The position numbers and the translations under genes are program-made. The notes under the pieces are model-generated. The model saw only the letters and a program-made list of their open reading frames with translations, had not been told where the DNA came from and searched no databases. A stretch of 64,000 nucleotides of DNA from Bosea sp. RAC05 (lineage in GTDB: Bacteria > Pseudomonadota > Alphaproteobacteria > Rhizobiales > Beijerinckiaceae), in contig NZ_CP016464.1 of NCBI RefSeq assembly GCF_001713455.1, positions 3,520,001-3,584,000 of the forward strand, read 5' to 3'. Each line of letters starts with the position of its first letter. The first letter of the stretch is position 1. Shown here piece after piece: positions 40,173 to 48,821 of this stretch.

Positions 40173-40834
40173 GACGGTTCGCAGCGGCAAGGTTCGAAGC
40201 GAGAAGGCTCGCGGCGGCGCTGGCAGGGGCGCTGGCGCTCGCCTGCGCCCCCCTGCCCGCGCAGCCGCAGCCGCGAAAGCCTGCGCCGACGGCAACGGCG
40301 CCCTCGCTCTCGGCCTCGCAGCGGGTGATGGCCGGGTCCCCGCTGGCCGTCCTCGTCGGCCGGGTGCCCGACGGCGCGAGGCTCGCCATCGCCCGCCCGA
40401 CCGACCCGCCCGCGACCGCCATCGTCGTGGTGGCGCTCGGCGCCCGCCCCTCGGCCAGCCTGCCCACGCCGGGCGAGGCCGGCGCCTATGAGCTGCGCCT
40501 GACGCGCGACCAGAACGGCGCGCCCGTCATCCTGCTGCGCCAGTCGCTCGTCACCACGCCGCCGGAGGCGACCCTGGCCGCACCGGCCCGCATCGGCCGC
40601 GGCCAGGCCCTGCCGGTGCGCGGCATCGGCCCCAATGGCGAGCGCGACCGCGTCGTGCTGGTCCCGGCCGGCGCCGCCCCCGAGGCGCAAGGCCCGTCCT
40701 TCTTCCCGCAGGAGAACGTCGAGGCGACGCTGGACGGCCCCGACCAGCCCGGCCCCTATGAGCTGCGCTATGTGATGGACGCCCCCGTCAGCGGCCTGCG
40801 CGTGCTGGCGACGCGGGCGGTGAGCGTGGAGTGA
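40169..40834 (+). CDS. Secreted protein with two Ig-like repeats
   Basis: This 221-residue protein starts at GTG 40169, overlapping the channel gene stop. It has a signal peptide (AALAGALALACAPLPAQPQP; the cysteine is not in a convincing lipobox). Two tandem domains of about 85 residues follow, each with the pattern G-x-x-L/V...D...V/I-V...PGEAGAYELR or QPGPYELRY. Such domains occur in alphaproteobacterial proteins with VWA domains. I recognise no catalytic residues. The translational coupling suggests it is made together with the channel. Confidence 0.65.
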   Translation: MRRFAAARFEARRLAAALAGALALACAPLPAQPQPRKPAPTATAPSLSASQRVMAGSPLAVLVGRVPDGARLAIARPTDPPATAIVVVALGARPSASLPTPGEAGAYELRLTRDQNGAPVILLRQSLVTTPPEATLAAPARIGRGQALPVRGIGPNGERDRVVLVPAGAAPEAQGPSFFPQENVEATLDGPDQPGPYELRYVMDAPVSGLRVLATRAVSVE

Positions 40835-40878
40835 GGCCGGGCGTAGTCGCCCGTCCTTGTCACTGAGCCCTCCATCGA

Positions 40879-40898
40879 CTATATCTAATTCGATATAG
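40879..40898. promoter_or_regulatory. Palindromic operator before the toxin-antitoxin pair
   Basis: CTATATC-TAATTC-GATATAG is a perfect 7-bp inverted repeat ending 10 bases before the toxin start. It is AT-rich in a GC-rich setting. It is a likely binding site for the XRE antitoxin, which would give autoregulation. Confidence 0.65.
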
Positions 40899-40908
40899 AT
40901 ATGGATGG

Positions 40909-41232
40909 ATGTCGATGCTTCCCGTCGCCTTCCTCGGTGACAGCCGTGATCGACTGCGGGATTTCCCCACGGAGATGCGCGAGGAGTGCGGCCGGATCAT
41001 CCGAAGACTGCAGCGAGGGCTCTCCCCGAGCGACTGGAAGCCGTTTCCACAGATCGGCCCTGCTGTCCGCGAGTTCAGGGTCTGGGGTGAGGACGGGACG
41101 TTTCGAGTGTTCTACACGGTGAAGACGGCGGATGCCGTCTACGTCCTGCATGCCTTCCAGAAAAAGGCGCAGCAGACGCCGCAGAAAGACATCGATCTGG
41201 CGATCCGGCGATACAGGGAGATCGGACGATGA
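40909..41232 (+). CDS. RelE/ParE-family (Gp49/HigB-like) toxin
   Basis: This 107-residue toxin is of the phage-derived Gp49-like type. These usually act as ribosome-dependent mRNA interferases. The diagnostic stretches are VREFRVWGEDGTFRVFYTV and YVLHAFQKKAQQTPQKDIDL, which contain the basic and aromatic residues of the RelE fold. The toxin comes first and overlaps the antitoxin by four bases, the usual HigBA order. Confidence 0.85.
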   Translation: MSMLPVAFLGDSRDRLRDFPTEMREECGRIIRRLQRGLSPSDWKPFPQIGPAVREFRVWGEDGTFRVFYTVKTADAVYVLHAFQKKAQQTPQKDIDLAIRRYREIGR

Positions 41233-41525
41233 CCGGCGAGAGGTTCGACAACGTTTTTGAGGCGCTCTGCGACACGCCGGCCGAGGCGCGCCATCTCGCC
41301 ATGCGCTCAGACCTCATGGATGCCATCGAGGCCGTCGTCTCGTCGTGGAACCTGTCGCAGGCGGAAGCCGCGCGCCGCCTCGGTCTGACCCAGCCCCGCC
41401 TCAACGACCTCCTGCGCGGCAAGATCAGCAAGTTCAGCCTCGACGCCCTGATCGGCATCGCGACAGCGGCAGGCCTAAGCGTGTCGCTGGAGATCGCGGC
41501 GGCGGAGACGGTGGCCGCGAGTTGA
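41229..41525 (+). CDS. XRE-family antitoxin of the toxin-antitoxin pair
   Basis: This 98-residue protein has a helix-turn-helix at about residues 39-75 (LSQAEAARRLGLTQPRLNDL). The acidic N-terminal segment fits antitoxins of Gp49-type toxins. It neutralises the toxin and probably represses the operon through the palindrome at 40879-40898. Confidence 0.85.
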   Translation: MTGERFDNVFEALCDTPAEARHLAMRSDLMDAIEAVVSSWNLSQAEAARRLGLTQPRLNDLLRGKISKFSLDALIGIATAAGLSVSLEIAAAETVAAS

Positions 41526-41626
41526 AGAACAGGCGCAGAGGACTGGTCCTGTGACAGGATAAGCCCGAGGCCCGAGTCGGCTATCGACCCGTTGCGGACT
41601 GGCGCGAAATCGCCTTTACTGCATCG

Positions 41627-42025
41627 ATGATGATCGGGCCCACAAATCTCTCCCTAACACTCGAACAGTTGACCGGTACTGACGTGGGCAGCGTCGATGA
41701 AGCTTCGACAAACATGGTCGGAGACTTAATCGGCGCTTGGAAAACACCGCTCGACCAGTTGACGGGCCGGGAGATCAGGCTGCTCATTAGCCAGCAGGAC
41801 GGTTATCCGTATGTGCTCGACCTCGTCTGGCCCATGCTGGAAGACGATCCGCTTCTCGAAGCTGAATTTTATCCAGGCGACATCCTTTCGAGCCTGATGA
41901 GGGCCGACGATACCGCTTGGAGGGATAGACCCAACTACAAAAGACGGCTGAAGGCGCTTTACGAACGGGCGCTCAGGCGCCCGGATGATGAGACCGAGGC
42001 GCTCCGGGAAAGCCTCGAACCCTAG
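41627..42025 (+). CDS. CdiI-type contact-dependent inhibition immunity protein
   Basis: This 132-residue protein matches the CdiI_2 pattern. It shows PLDQLTGREIRLLISQQDG, then L-x-x-x-W-P-M-L-E-x-D-P-L and FYPGDILSSLM, with W-x-D-x-P near the end. Such proteins protect against the toxic tip of a neighbour's CdiA/polymorphic toxin. No cdiA or toxin tip gene is next to it, so it looks like an orphan immunity gene. Two in-frame ATGs start it (41627 and 41630). Confidence 0.7.
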   Translation: MMIGPTNLSLTLEQLTGTDVGSVDEASTNMVGDLIGAWKTPLDQLTGREIRLLISQQDGYPYVLDLVWPMLEDDPLLEAEFYPGDILSSLMRADDTAWRDRPNYKRRLKALYERALRRPDDETEALRESLEP

Positions 42026-42089
42026 ACCAAGTGTGGCCGCCCCCCGACCCATCTCGGACGTTCCGGATGAATCCTCGCATGGCCCCCCG

Positions 42090-42569
42090 ATGAACGAGCA
42101 AACCCCACACATCTACGATGAAGTTCCGGGCGGTCCGGAACTGCTCCGGTGGTCCGGAGGGGTTCCGAGTTTCCATGATGCCGAGATCGTCGGCTTGGAA
42201 CTGCGCCGTCATGGCCCGAGCGTCCTGCGTGTCCATGGCTGGGTCGGAACCGACAAGGTCGATGAAAGAGGGTACACCGTTCTCGACAAGGATGCGGTGG
42301 TGACATTCACCCTCGAAGACATCATGGATCTTCAGCTGGACGGCTTCAGCCACCAGAACGTGATCTCGGGACTGACACTGCAGAGGGCAGCTGAACGTGG
42401 CCGAGCGGACTACTATCCGCTGCCGCCTTCACCTGACGACATCGACCTCGAATTGGAGCCCTGCTTCGGTCTGGACGGCTTCATCCGGGCCAAGCGCGTA
42501 TCGATCTCGTTCGAGCCGGGGGGGCCCGATGAGCCCTCGAGCGATCCGGACCATCGCTTACGGCCCTGA
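42090..42569 (+). CDS. Imm50-like putative immunity protein
   Basis: This 159-residue protein has PSFHDAEIVGLELRRHGPSV near residue 27 and alternating beta strands, and ends with IRAKRVSISFEPG. The FHDAEV-type motif and overall pattern resemble Imm50-family immunity proteins of polymorphic toxin systems. The family call is moderate. It starts 64 bases after the CdiI-type gene, and together they form a small immunity cluster. The frame is open upstream, but ATG 42090 (MNEQTPHIYDE) begins the compact domain. Confidence 0.5.
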   Translation: MNEQTPHIYDEVPGGPELLRWSGGVPSFHDAEIVGLELRRHGPSVLRVHGWVGTDKVDERGYTVLDKDAVVTFTLEDIMDLQLDGFSHQNVISGLTLQRAAERGRADYYPLPPSPDDIDLELEPCFGLDGFIRAKRVSISFEPGGPDEPSSDPDHRLRP

Positions 42570-43135
42570 GAAGAAACGGGCATAACCTCCGCCCCTTATC
42601 CCCGCCTCCTCCTCCCGCCCCTATCCTCCCTCCGCTGCACCCGACCAAGGGGGCTGTCGCGAGGCATCGTGCGGCCGGGTGTGGTGGCGGGTTTCGGGAG
42701 GCGTCGCCGTCGCGGGCGGGGGCTCCCGGAGGTCGAGCGGCAGTAAGTCCCCTCGTCAGGGACAATCGGCCGTGACGCCCAAAACACCTGCGCGCGGAGC
42801 CGGGCGGCGCGAGATCGGCGCTGCATCGACACCTCGACATCGACACTCGACATCGGCACGCGGCTCTGGTCCGCGCGCCACCCGGCTCCGCGCATCCCCT
42901 TTCGGGGGCAATGATGCGAAACCCCGCGGCTTTTGGCCGGTCGGGGGTTTGGGTGCGCAGCGTCGATGATATTCCCCGGAACCACCCCCGTCATCCTGGG
43001 CGGCCGCAGGCCGACCGGGATCCATCATCGGGCGCTGTCCAGCCCTAGGATGGATCCCGGCCTGCGCCGCGTGCCGCGGCTTGGCCAGGATGACGGCGCT
43101 GAGGAAACGGCCGCCCCCACGAAAAAGCCCGGCCG
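42570..43135. other. Non-coding region with hairpins between immunity genes and icd
   Basis: No gene is supported here. It holds a 13-bp inverted repeat (GCGCGGAGCCGGG at 42792-42804 and CCCGGCTCCGCGC at 42881-42893). Its loop has short direct repeats of CATCGACAC/TCGACAT type. A longer palindromic element is at 42989-43097. A small structured RNA is possible but nothing matches a family I know. Confidence 0.5.
42989..43097. repeat. Intergenic palindromic repeat near icd
   Basis: The left arm is CGTCATCCTGGGCGGCCGCA, running to GGGATCCAT. The right arm is ATGGATCCCGGCCTGCGCCG, running to GCCAGGATGACG. The near reverse complementarity makes a long hairpin of the type seen between genes in related genomes. 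It lies downstream of the icd gene. Confidence 0.75.
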
Positions 43136-43159
43136 TCACCGGCCGGGCTCGTCTCATCG
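43136..43159 (-). terminator. Rho-independent terminator of icd
   Basis: The perfect 10-bp stem AGCCCGGCCG / CGGCCGGGCT has a TCAC loop. On the minus strand it is followed by TTTTTC. It lies 18 bases after the icd stop. Confidence 0.88.
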
Positions 43160-43177
43160 CAAAGGCTTAAGGCCCGC

Positions 43178-44392
43178 TCAGGCGGCCATGGCCTTGCGCA
43201 TGTTCTCGCTGACCTTCTCGAGGAAGCCGGTGGTCGAGAGCCACTTCTGCTCGGCGCCGACCAGCAGGGCCAGATCCTTGGTCATGTCGCCGGCCTCGAC
43301 GGTGTCGACCGTGACCTTCTCCAGCAGCGTCGCGAACTTGGCGAGCTCGGCATTGCCGTCGAGCTTGGCGCGGTGGGCGAGACCACGGGTCCAGGCGAAG
43401 ATCGAGGCGATCGAGTTGGTCGAGGTCTCCTTGCCCTTCTGGTGCTCGCGGTAGTGGCGCGTCACCGTGCCGTGGGCGGCCTCGGCCTCGACGGTCTTGC
43501 CGTCCGGCGTCATCAGCACCGAGGTCATCAGGCCGAGCGAGCCGAAGCCCTGCGCCACCGTGTCGGACTGCACGTCGCCATCATAGTTCTTGCAGGCCCA
43601 GACATAGCCGCCCGACCACTTCATCGCCGAGGCGACCATGTCGTCGATCAGGCGGTGCTCATAGGTGATGCCGAGCTTGTCGAACTCGGCCTTGAACTCG
43701 GCCTGGTAGATCTCCTCGAAGATGTCCTTGAAGCGGCCGTCATAGGTCTTGAGGATGGTGTTCTTGGTCGAGAGATAGACCGGGTATTTGCGGATCAGGC
43801 CGTAGTTCAGCGACGCCCGGGCGAAATCGCGGATCGACTCGTCGAGGTTGTACATCGCCATGGCAACGCCGGCTTCGGGGGCCTTGAAGACCTCCTTCTC
43901 GATCACCGCACCGTCCTCGCCGACGAACTTGATCGACAGCGTGCCCTTGCCGGGGAACTTGAAGTCGGTGGCGCGGTACTGGTCGCCATAGGCGTGGCGG
44001 CCGATCACGATCGGCTGGGTCCAGCCGGGAACGAGGCGCGGCACGTTCTTGCAGATGATCGGCTCGCGGAAGATGACGCCACCGAGGATGTTGCGGATCG
44101 TGCCGTTGGGGCTCTTCCACATCGACTTGAGGTTGAATTCCTTCACGCGGCCTTCATCGGGCGTGATCGTCGCGCATTTCACGGCGACGCCGTGCTTCTT
44201 GGTCGCGTTGGCGGCGTCGATCGTCACCTGGTCGTCGGTGGCGTCGCGGTTCTCGACCGAGAGGTCGTAATAGTCGAGCTCGAGGTCGAGATAGGGGAAG
44301 ATCAGCGTGTCCTTGATCTTCTGCCAGATGATGCGGGTCATCTCGTCGCCGTCCATGTCGACGACCGGGTTGGCGACCTTGATCTTGCTCAT
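43178..44392 (-). CDS. icd: NADP-dependent isocitrate dehydrogenase
   Basis: This 404-residue dimeric-type (eukaryote-like) IDH converts isocitrate to 2-oxoglutarate in the TCA cycle. Markers are [20 protein letters not shown], the substrate-binding [19 protein letters not shown], the metal-site region [20 protein letters not shown], and [20 protein letters not shown] near the cofactor. Length is normal. Confidence 0.96.
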   Translation of the reverse strand: MSKIKVANPVVDMDGDEMTRIIWQKIKDTLIFPYLDLELDYYDLSVENRDATDDQVTIDAANATKKHGVAVKCATITPDEGRVKEFNLKSMWKSPNGTIRNILGGVIFREPIICKNVPRLVPGWTQPIVIGRHAYGDQYRATDFKFPGKGTLSIKFVGEDGAVIEKEVFKAPEAGVAMAMYNLDESIRDFARASLNYGLIRKYPVYLSTKNTILKTYDGRFKDIFEEIYQAEFKAEFDKLGITYEHRLIDDMVASAMKWSGGYVWACKNYDGDVQSDTVAQGFGSLGLMTSVLMTPDGKTVEAEAAHGTVTRHYREHQKGKETSTNSIASIFAWTRGLAHRAKLDGNAELAKFATLLEKVTVDTVEAGDMTKDLALLVGAEQKWLSTTGFLEKVSENMRKAMAA

Positions 44393-44681
44393 GTGAAACG
44401 ACCCCTGCTGCTGGCCAGACGTGAAGCTTTCCAGACTGCGGCATGGGCGCCGCAGGCGGTTGGCCGCTTCCTAGAACATCGGCCCGCAAAGGGAAATGCG
44501 GTTTTCGGCTAAGCCGGCGCAAAAGCGCGCCACGCCGGGCGCCGGCCTCTGTGGCGGGCGCGGCTTTCGCGCAACGCCGAGGAGCCGACCGCGGAGCGCC
44601 CCACACCCGCCGCAAAATCGTCCGGATCGGCCCCGAGCCTCGCGCGCTCGCCGACCCCCGATCCGGAAGACCGCCTCGCCC

Positions 44682-45506
44682 ATGCCTTTGCTCCCGTCAC
44701 GACCGGCTCTCGCCTCGCCCCCGCGCCCCCTTGCCCTCGCCGCGCTCCTGCTGCTGGCGGCCTCGCCCGCAGCCCGCGCGCAATCTCCCGCCGAGGAACC
44801 GGCGCAGAGGCAGGACGCCGCCTTCGGCGAGGACGCCGAGATACGCCTGTTTGCGCCGATCCCGCGCCGGGAGGCGACGACGCCGGAGCCCGCGCCGGAG
44901 GTTCCCAGCTATCTGGCGCCGGGCGCGCCCCGCCGTGGCGCGGGCACCAACCCGCTCGCGAGGCCCGAAATCGCCGCCGCACCGATCCGCCGCGGGCTGG
45001 CGCCGGCTGCAGGCCCGCTCCCGGCCGCGACCGAGCGCGCCGTCGGCATGAAGCTCGGCGCCGACCAGCTCTCGCTCTCGACCGAGATCGTCACCGGCCA
45101 GGGCGGCTGGCAGCGCAACGACACGCGGCTGGGTTGGAACCTGGCGCGCGGGGCCGATGCCGACAACGAGATCGTCTGGAGCGCTGCGGCCGGCGGCAAC
45201 CTGCCCGCGGCCGGCGCCGCCGAGCAGACCGGCGAGGCCGTGCTCGGCTACCGGCTCCAGCCGCTCGACATCGTCACGCTGACGACCGAAATCGCGCTCG
45301 CCGGCCGCTACAGCTTCGCCACGCAGAACGGCCTCGCCGGCAGCCTGACTCCGCGCGTGAAGGTCGTCGCCGACCTGACGCAGCCGCTGGCGACGCCCTG
45401 GCGCACCACGCTCGACGTCAGCCTCGGCCGGCAGGTGCCGATGGTCGGCCGCGACATCCAGACCAGCGGCACCGCCCTGCTCAAGCTGGAACTGCCGACG
45501 CCCTGA
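44682..45506 (+). CDS. Secreted hypothetical protein
   Basis: This 274-residue protein starts MPLLPSRPALASPPRPLA. It has a signal peptide ending near ARAQ (residue 34), a Pro/Ala-rich linker, and a C-terminal region (about residues 120-270) of amphipathic strand pattern (DQLSLSTEIVTGQ, LGYRLQPLDIVTLTTEIALA, RTTLDVSLGRQVPM). The end ALLKLELPTP is not a clear barrel terminus. I do not recognise a family. ATG 44682 is chosen for the signal peptide; the longer upstream frame is antisense to the icd leader. Confidence 0.6.
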   Translation: MPLLPSRPALASPPRPLALAALLLLAASPAARAQSPAEEPAQRQDAAFGEDAEIRLFAPIPRREATTPEPAPEVPSYLAPGAPRRGAGTNPLARPEIAAAPIRRGLAPAAGPLPAATERAVGMKLGADQLSLSTEIVTGQGGWQRNDTRLGWNLARGADADNEIVWSAAAGGNLPAAGAAEQTGEAVLGYRLQPLDIVTLTTEIALAGRYSFATQNGLAGSLTPRVKVVADLTQPLATPWRTTLDVSLGRQVPMVGRDIQTSGTALLKLELPTP

Positions 45507-45560
45507 AATGCAGGGCGGGCGCCCTTCCCGTCCCGCCGGCGCCCCGATAGTCTCCCTCCC

Positions 45561-46292
45561 ATGACAACCGACGCGCCACCCCACACACCCCGCTTCGCCC
45601 TCGTCACCGGCGGCACCCGCGGCATCGGCCAGGGCGCCGCGCTGGCGCTGGCAGCGGCCGGCTACGAGGTGCTCGCCACCGGCCTGACGGAGGCGGAGGT
45701 CGCGGGCGCCCCGCCCCACGCCGCGATCCGCCATGCCAGGCTGGACGTCACGAAGGACGCCGAGGTCGCGGCCATCGTCGCCGCCTGCCCGCGGCTCGAC
45801 GCGCTGGTGAATTGCGCCGGCATGATCCAGCGCGGCGGCAAGGAATTCGAGATCGAGGCCTTCCGCCTGACGGTCGAGGTCAACCTCACCGGCACGATGC
45901 GGATGTGCCTCGCGGCGAAGGACAAGCTCGCCGCCGGGAATGGCGCGATCGTCAACATCGCCTCGATGCTGACCTTCCATGGCTCGGCCTATGCGCCGGG
46001 CTATGCGGCGTCCAAGGGCGCGATCGGCCAGCTCACCAAGTCGCTGGCCGCCGCCTGGGCGAACGACGGCATCCGCGTCAACGCCGTCGCCCCGGGCTGG
46101 ATCGCGACCGAGCTGACTAGGCCGCTGGTCGAGGACGCGGCCCGCTCGGCGCCGATCCTGGCGCGCACGCCGATGAACCGCTGGGGCCAGCCCGGCGATG
46201 TCGGCGGTGCCATCGCCTTCCTGCTCTCGGACGCGGCCGCCTTCATCACCGGCACGATCCTGCCGGTCGACGGCGGCTATCTGGCGGTCTGA
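45561..46292 (+). CDS. Short-chain dehydrogenase/reductase
   Basis: This 243-residue classical SDR has the cofactor motif TGGTRGIG near residues 16-23, NCAG near 90, catalytic Ser135, Tyr148 and Lys152 (GYAASKG), and the C-terminal LPVDGGYL. It resembles 3-ketoacyl reductase or sugar/alcohol dehydrogenases; the substrate cannot be told. It lies 98 bases before the cupin gene. Confidence 0.88.
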   Translation: MTTDAPPHTPRFALVTGGTRGIGQGAALALAAAGYEVLATGLTEAEVAGAPPHAAIRHARLDVTKDAEVAAIVAACPRLDALVNCAGMIQRGGKEFEIEAFRLTVEVNLTGTMRMCLAAKDKLAAGNGAIVNIASMLTFHGSAYAPGYAASKGAIGQLTKSLAAAWANDGIRVNAVAPGWIATELTRPLVEDAARSAPILARTPMNRWGQPGDVGGAIAFLLSDAAAFITGTILPVDGGYLAV

Positions 46293-46390
46293 ACGCCGGC
46301 CCAAAAACTCAACCGGCACAAGACGATGCCGGGCACATCTGAATCAGTTCGGCAACGAGGATTCAGCCAACATCGAACGGGAGAAACGCC

Positions 46391-46936
46391 ATGAACAAGG
46401 TCAGCCCCATTCCGGTCGCCGCCAGCGAGGCCGAGCGCTGGACGCCCTATCGCCATCCCCAGCCGAAGGATTCCCCGCCCGAGCTGATCGTGCCCAACGT
46501 CATTCCGACCGACGAGCGCGTCTGGGTCCCGGTCGACGACAATGTCTGGTTCCGGCCCCTCTGCCTCAGCGTGACCCGCGGCTACTGGATGAACCTGCTG
46601 CGCGTGCGCCGCTCCGGCGTGCTCTCGCGCCATCGCCACCCCCAGCCGGTCCATGGCTATGTGCTGAAGGGGAAGTGGCGCTACCTCGAGCATGACTGGG
46701 TCGCGACGGAAGGGGCTTACGTCTACGAGGCGCCGGGCGAGACCCATACGCTGGTGGTCGATCCCGACACCGAGGAGATGATCACCATGTTCCAGGTCAA
46801 CGGCGCGATGATCTATGTCGATCCCGACGGCAAATGCCTCGGCTATGACGACGTCTTCACGCGGCTCGACAAGTGCCGCGCACATTACGCCAGCAACGGG
46901 CTCGGCGCCGACTATGCGGATCAGTTCATAAGGTAG
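46391..46936 (+). CDS. Cupin protein, 2,4'-dihydroxyacetophenone dioxygenase family
   Basis: This 181-residue cupin has metal-ligand candidates in SRHRHPQPVHGYVLKGKWRY and YEAPGETHTLVV. The overall sequence matches the 2,4'-dihydroxyacetophenone dioxygenase-like family. Members cleave a C-C bond next to an aromatic ketone, or are uncharacterised. Its neighbour upstream is an SDR, so both may act in aromatic or ketone breakdown, which is an inference. Confidence 0.75.
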   Translation: MNKVSPIPVAASEAERWTPYRHPQPKDSPPELIVPNVIPTDERVWVPVDDNVWFRPLCLSVTRGYWMNLLRVRRSGVLSRHRHPQPVHGYVLKGKWRYLEHDWVATEGAYVYEAPGETHTLVVDPDTEEMITMFQVNGAMIYVDPDGKCLGYDDVFTRLDKCRAHYASNGLGADYADQFIR

Positions 46937-46949
46937 GCATCGCTCGCAC

Positions 46950-47043
46950 GTCATTCTCGGGCGAAGCGAAGCGCAGACCCGAGAATCTCAGGACAAGAGG
47001 GCTCTGGTTTCCGAGATGGTCGGGTCAAGCCCGACCATGACGC
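46950..47043. repeat. Intergenic inverted repeats
   Basis: Two short palindromic pairs occur. One is ATTCTCGGG...CCCGAGAAT around GCGAAGCGAAGCGCAGA. The other is ATGGTCGGG...CCCGACCAT with a short loop, followed by GACG. They form a compact repeat unit between the cupin gene and fliX (convergent) and may also end transcription. Confidence 0.65.
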
Positions 47044-47049
47044 CCTCGC

Positions 47050-47457
47050 CTACCGCCCGAGCTTGGCCAGTTCCACCGCGGCGCGCAGTTCGATATGCGC
47101 CAGCACGTCGTCGAGGCGCGGGTCGTCGGTCGCCTCGCGGCGCTGGGCGAGATTGGCCCGGATCTGCTCCAGCTCGGAGAGGTTGACGCGGCCTGAGAGC
47201 AGCGCCGCCTTGAGCCGGTCGAGCCCGTCGAGCAGGTCGTGGCCGCGCTTGGCCTGGCGCTTCTTGCGCTCCGCCGGTTCCTCATAGGCCTGGACGGCCA
47301 GGAGCATGTCGAGCGGGCCGGACGCGGCGATCCCGGCGCTGCGGCTGCTGGCCGCGCCCTCCTTGGTCGGCAATGTGAAGGCGGCGCCGCCCGAGCGCCG
47401 CGCCGTCCCGGCCGGGCCGACGTTGGAGATGGGTGCGCGCTGGTCGATCCGGATCAT
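47050..47457 (-). CDS. fliX: Flagellar assembly regulator FliX
   Basis: This 135-residue protein begins MIRIDQRAPISN and is alphaproteobacteria-specific. It shows the family features GGAAFTLPT near the N-terminus, a central LLAVQAYEEPAERKKRQAKR, and the conserved end TDDPRLDDVLAHIELRAAVE LAKL. In Caulobacter FliX couples basal-body assembly to the sigma-54 activator FlbD. It is divergent from flgI, as in Caulobacter. ATG 47457 gives the family N-terminus; an upstream start at 47523 is unlikely. Confidence 0.88.
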   Translation of the reverse strand: MIRIDQRAPISNVGPAGTARRSGGAAFTLPTKEGAASSRSAGIAASGPLDMLLAVQAYEEPAERKKRQAKRGHDLLDGLDRLKAALLSGRVNLSELEQIRANLAQRREATDDPRLDDVLAHIELRAAVELAKLGR

Positions 47458-47504
47458 GGTCGCCTCGCGATATCGGTCATGAAAAAACCCTCGCGCCGGC
47501 ATGG

Positions 47505-47520
47505 TTAACAGACGGTAAAC
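47505..47520. promoter_or_regulatory. CtrA-like site between fliX and flgI
   Basis: TTAACAGACGGTAAAC matches TTAA-N7-TTAAC with one mismatch. It lies 48 bases from the fliX start and 168 bases from the flgI start. In Caulobacter the fliX promoter is under CtrA control. Confidence 0.6.
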
Positions 47521-47633
47521 CACCCGGCAGAAACTGCCGCCCCGGCAGGATCGGCCGGCGTCTTCGGCGTGGCATCACCCTGCGCCGCATTTCCAAACAA
47601 CTGATAAATCAGCGTTTTCAATTTGTCGCGGTC

Positions 47634-47649
47634 TGGCATGGGGATCGCA
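47634..47649 (+). promoter_or_regulatory. Possible sigma-54 promoter of flgI
   Basis: TGGCATGGGGATCGCA keeps the GG-N10-GC core and differs from TGGCAC-N5-TTGCA at two positions. It ends 38 bases before the flgI start codon. Confidence 0.5.
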
Positions 47650-47687
47650 GGGTCGAAGGCGACCGCTTTTCTCCAGCCGGTGAGACC

Positions 47688-48821
47688 ATGTTTCGCAAAG
47701 CCGCCCTGAAATCCCTGGTGACGCCGCTCGCCGCGCTGCTGGCGCTCGGCCTCGCCATGGCCGCCGGCCCGGCCCACGCGCTCTCCCGGATCAAGGATCT
47801 CGCCTCGGTCGAGGGCGTCCGCTCCAACCAGATCCTCGGCTACGGCATCGTCGTCGGCCTCAACGGCACCGGCGACACGCTCAACAACGCCCCCTTCACC
47901 AAGCAGTCGCTGACCGCGATGCTGGAGCGCCTCGGCGTCAACACGCGCGGCGCCAACATGCGCACCGCCAACGTCGCCGCCGTGATGGTGACCGCCAACC
48001 TGCCGCCCTTCGCCACCCAGGGCACGCGCATCGACGTCACCGTCTCGGCTCTCGGCGATGCCAAGTCGCTGCAGGGCGGCACCCTGCTGGTGACGCCGCT
48101 GCTCGGCGCCGACGGCGAGGTCTATGCGGTCTCGCAGGGGCCGGTCGCGATCGCCGGCTTCTCGGCCGAGGGCGACGCCAGCAAGATCACCCGCGGCGTG
48201 CCCACCGTCGGCCGCATCGCCAATGGCGGCGTGGTCGAGCGCGAGATCGACTTCGCGCTGAACAAGCTCAAGACGCTGCGGCTGTCGCTGCGCAACCCCG
48301 ACTTCACCACCGCGCGCCGCATGGCCGCCGCGATCAATGATTTCCTCGGCGGCGACGCGGCCGAGCCGACCGACCCCTCCACGGTCGTCCTGCAGATCCC
48401 GCCGCGCTTCCAGGGCAACATGATCCGCATGCTCACCGAGATCGAGCAGCTGCGCATCGAGCCCGACCAGCTCGCCCGCATCGTCATCGACGAGCGCTCC
48501 GGCATCATCGTCATGGGCCGGGACGTGCGGGTGTCGACCGTGGCGGTGGCGCAGGGCAACCTGACCGTCACCATCACCGAGCAGCCCCAGGTGAGCCAGC
48601 CCGGGCCCCTCGCCAATGGCGAGACGGTGGTGACGCCGCGCACCAATGTGAAGGTCGACACCGGCGGCGGCAACAAGCTCGCCCTGGTCCGCGAGAGCGT
48701 GACGCTGGCCGAACTCGTCGACGGCCTGAACGCGCTCGGCATCGGGCCGCGCGACCTGATCTCCATTCTCCAGGCCATCAAGGCGTCCGGCGCCCTCCAG
48801 GCCGAAATCGAGGTGATGTGA
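47688..48821 (+). CDS. flgI: Flagellar P-ring protein FlgI
   Basis: This 377-residue periplasmic ring protein has a signal peptide ending near AHALSRIKD (residue 28). Family blocks include LGYGIVVGLNGTGD, FTKQSLTAMLERLGVNTRG, NVAAVMVTANLPPFA and IDERSGIIVMGRDV. ATG 47688 is the start with a signal peptide; the open frame upstream is leader. Its stop overlaps the next start (TGATG). Confidence 0.95.
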   Translation: MFRKAALKSLVTPLAALLALGLAMAAGPAHALSRIKDLASVEGVRSNQILGYGIVVGLNGTGDTLNNAPFTKQSLTAMLERLGVNTRGANMRTANVAAVMVTANLPPFATQGTRIDVTVSALGDAKSLQGGTLLVTPLLGADGEVYAVSQGPVAIAGFSAEGDASKITRGVPTVGRIANGGVVEREIDFALNKLKTLRLSLRNPDFTTARRMAAAINDFLGGDAAEPTDPSTVVLQIPPRFQGNMIRMLTEIEQLRIEPDQLARIVIDERSGIIVMGRDVRVSTVAVAQGNLTVTITEQPQVSQPGPLANGETVVTPRTNVKVDTGGGNKLALVRESVTLAELVDGLNALGIGPRDLISILQAIKASGALQAEIEVM

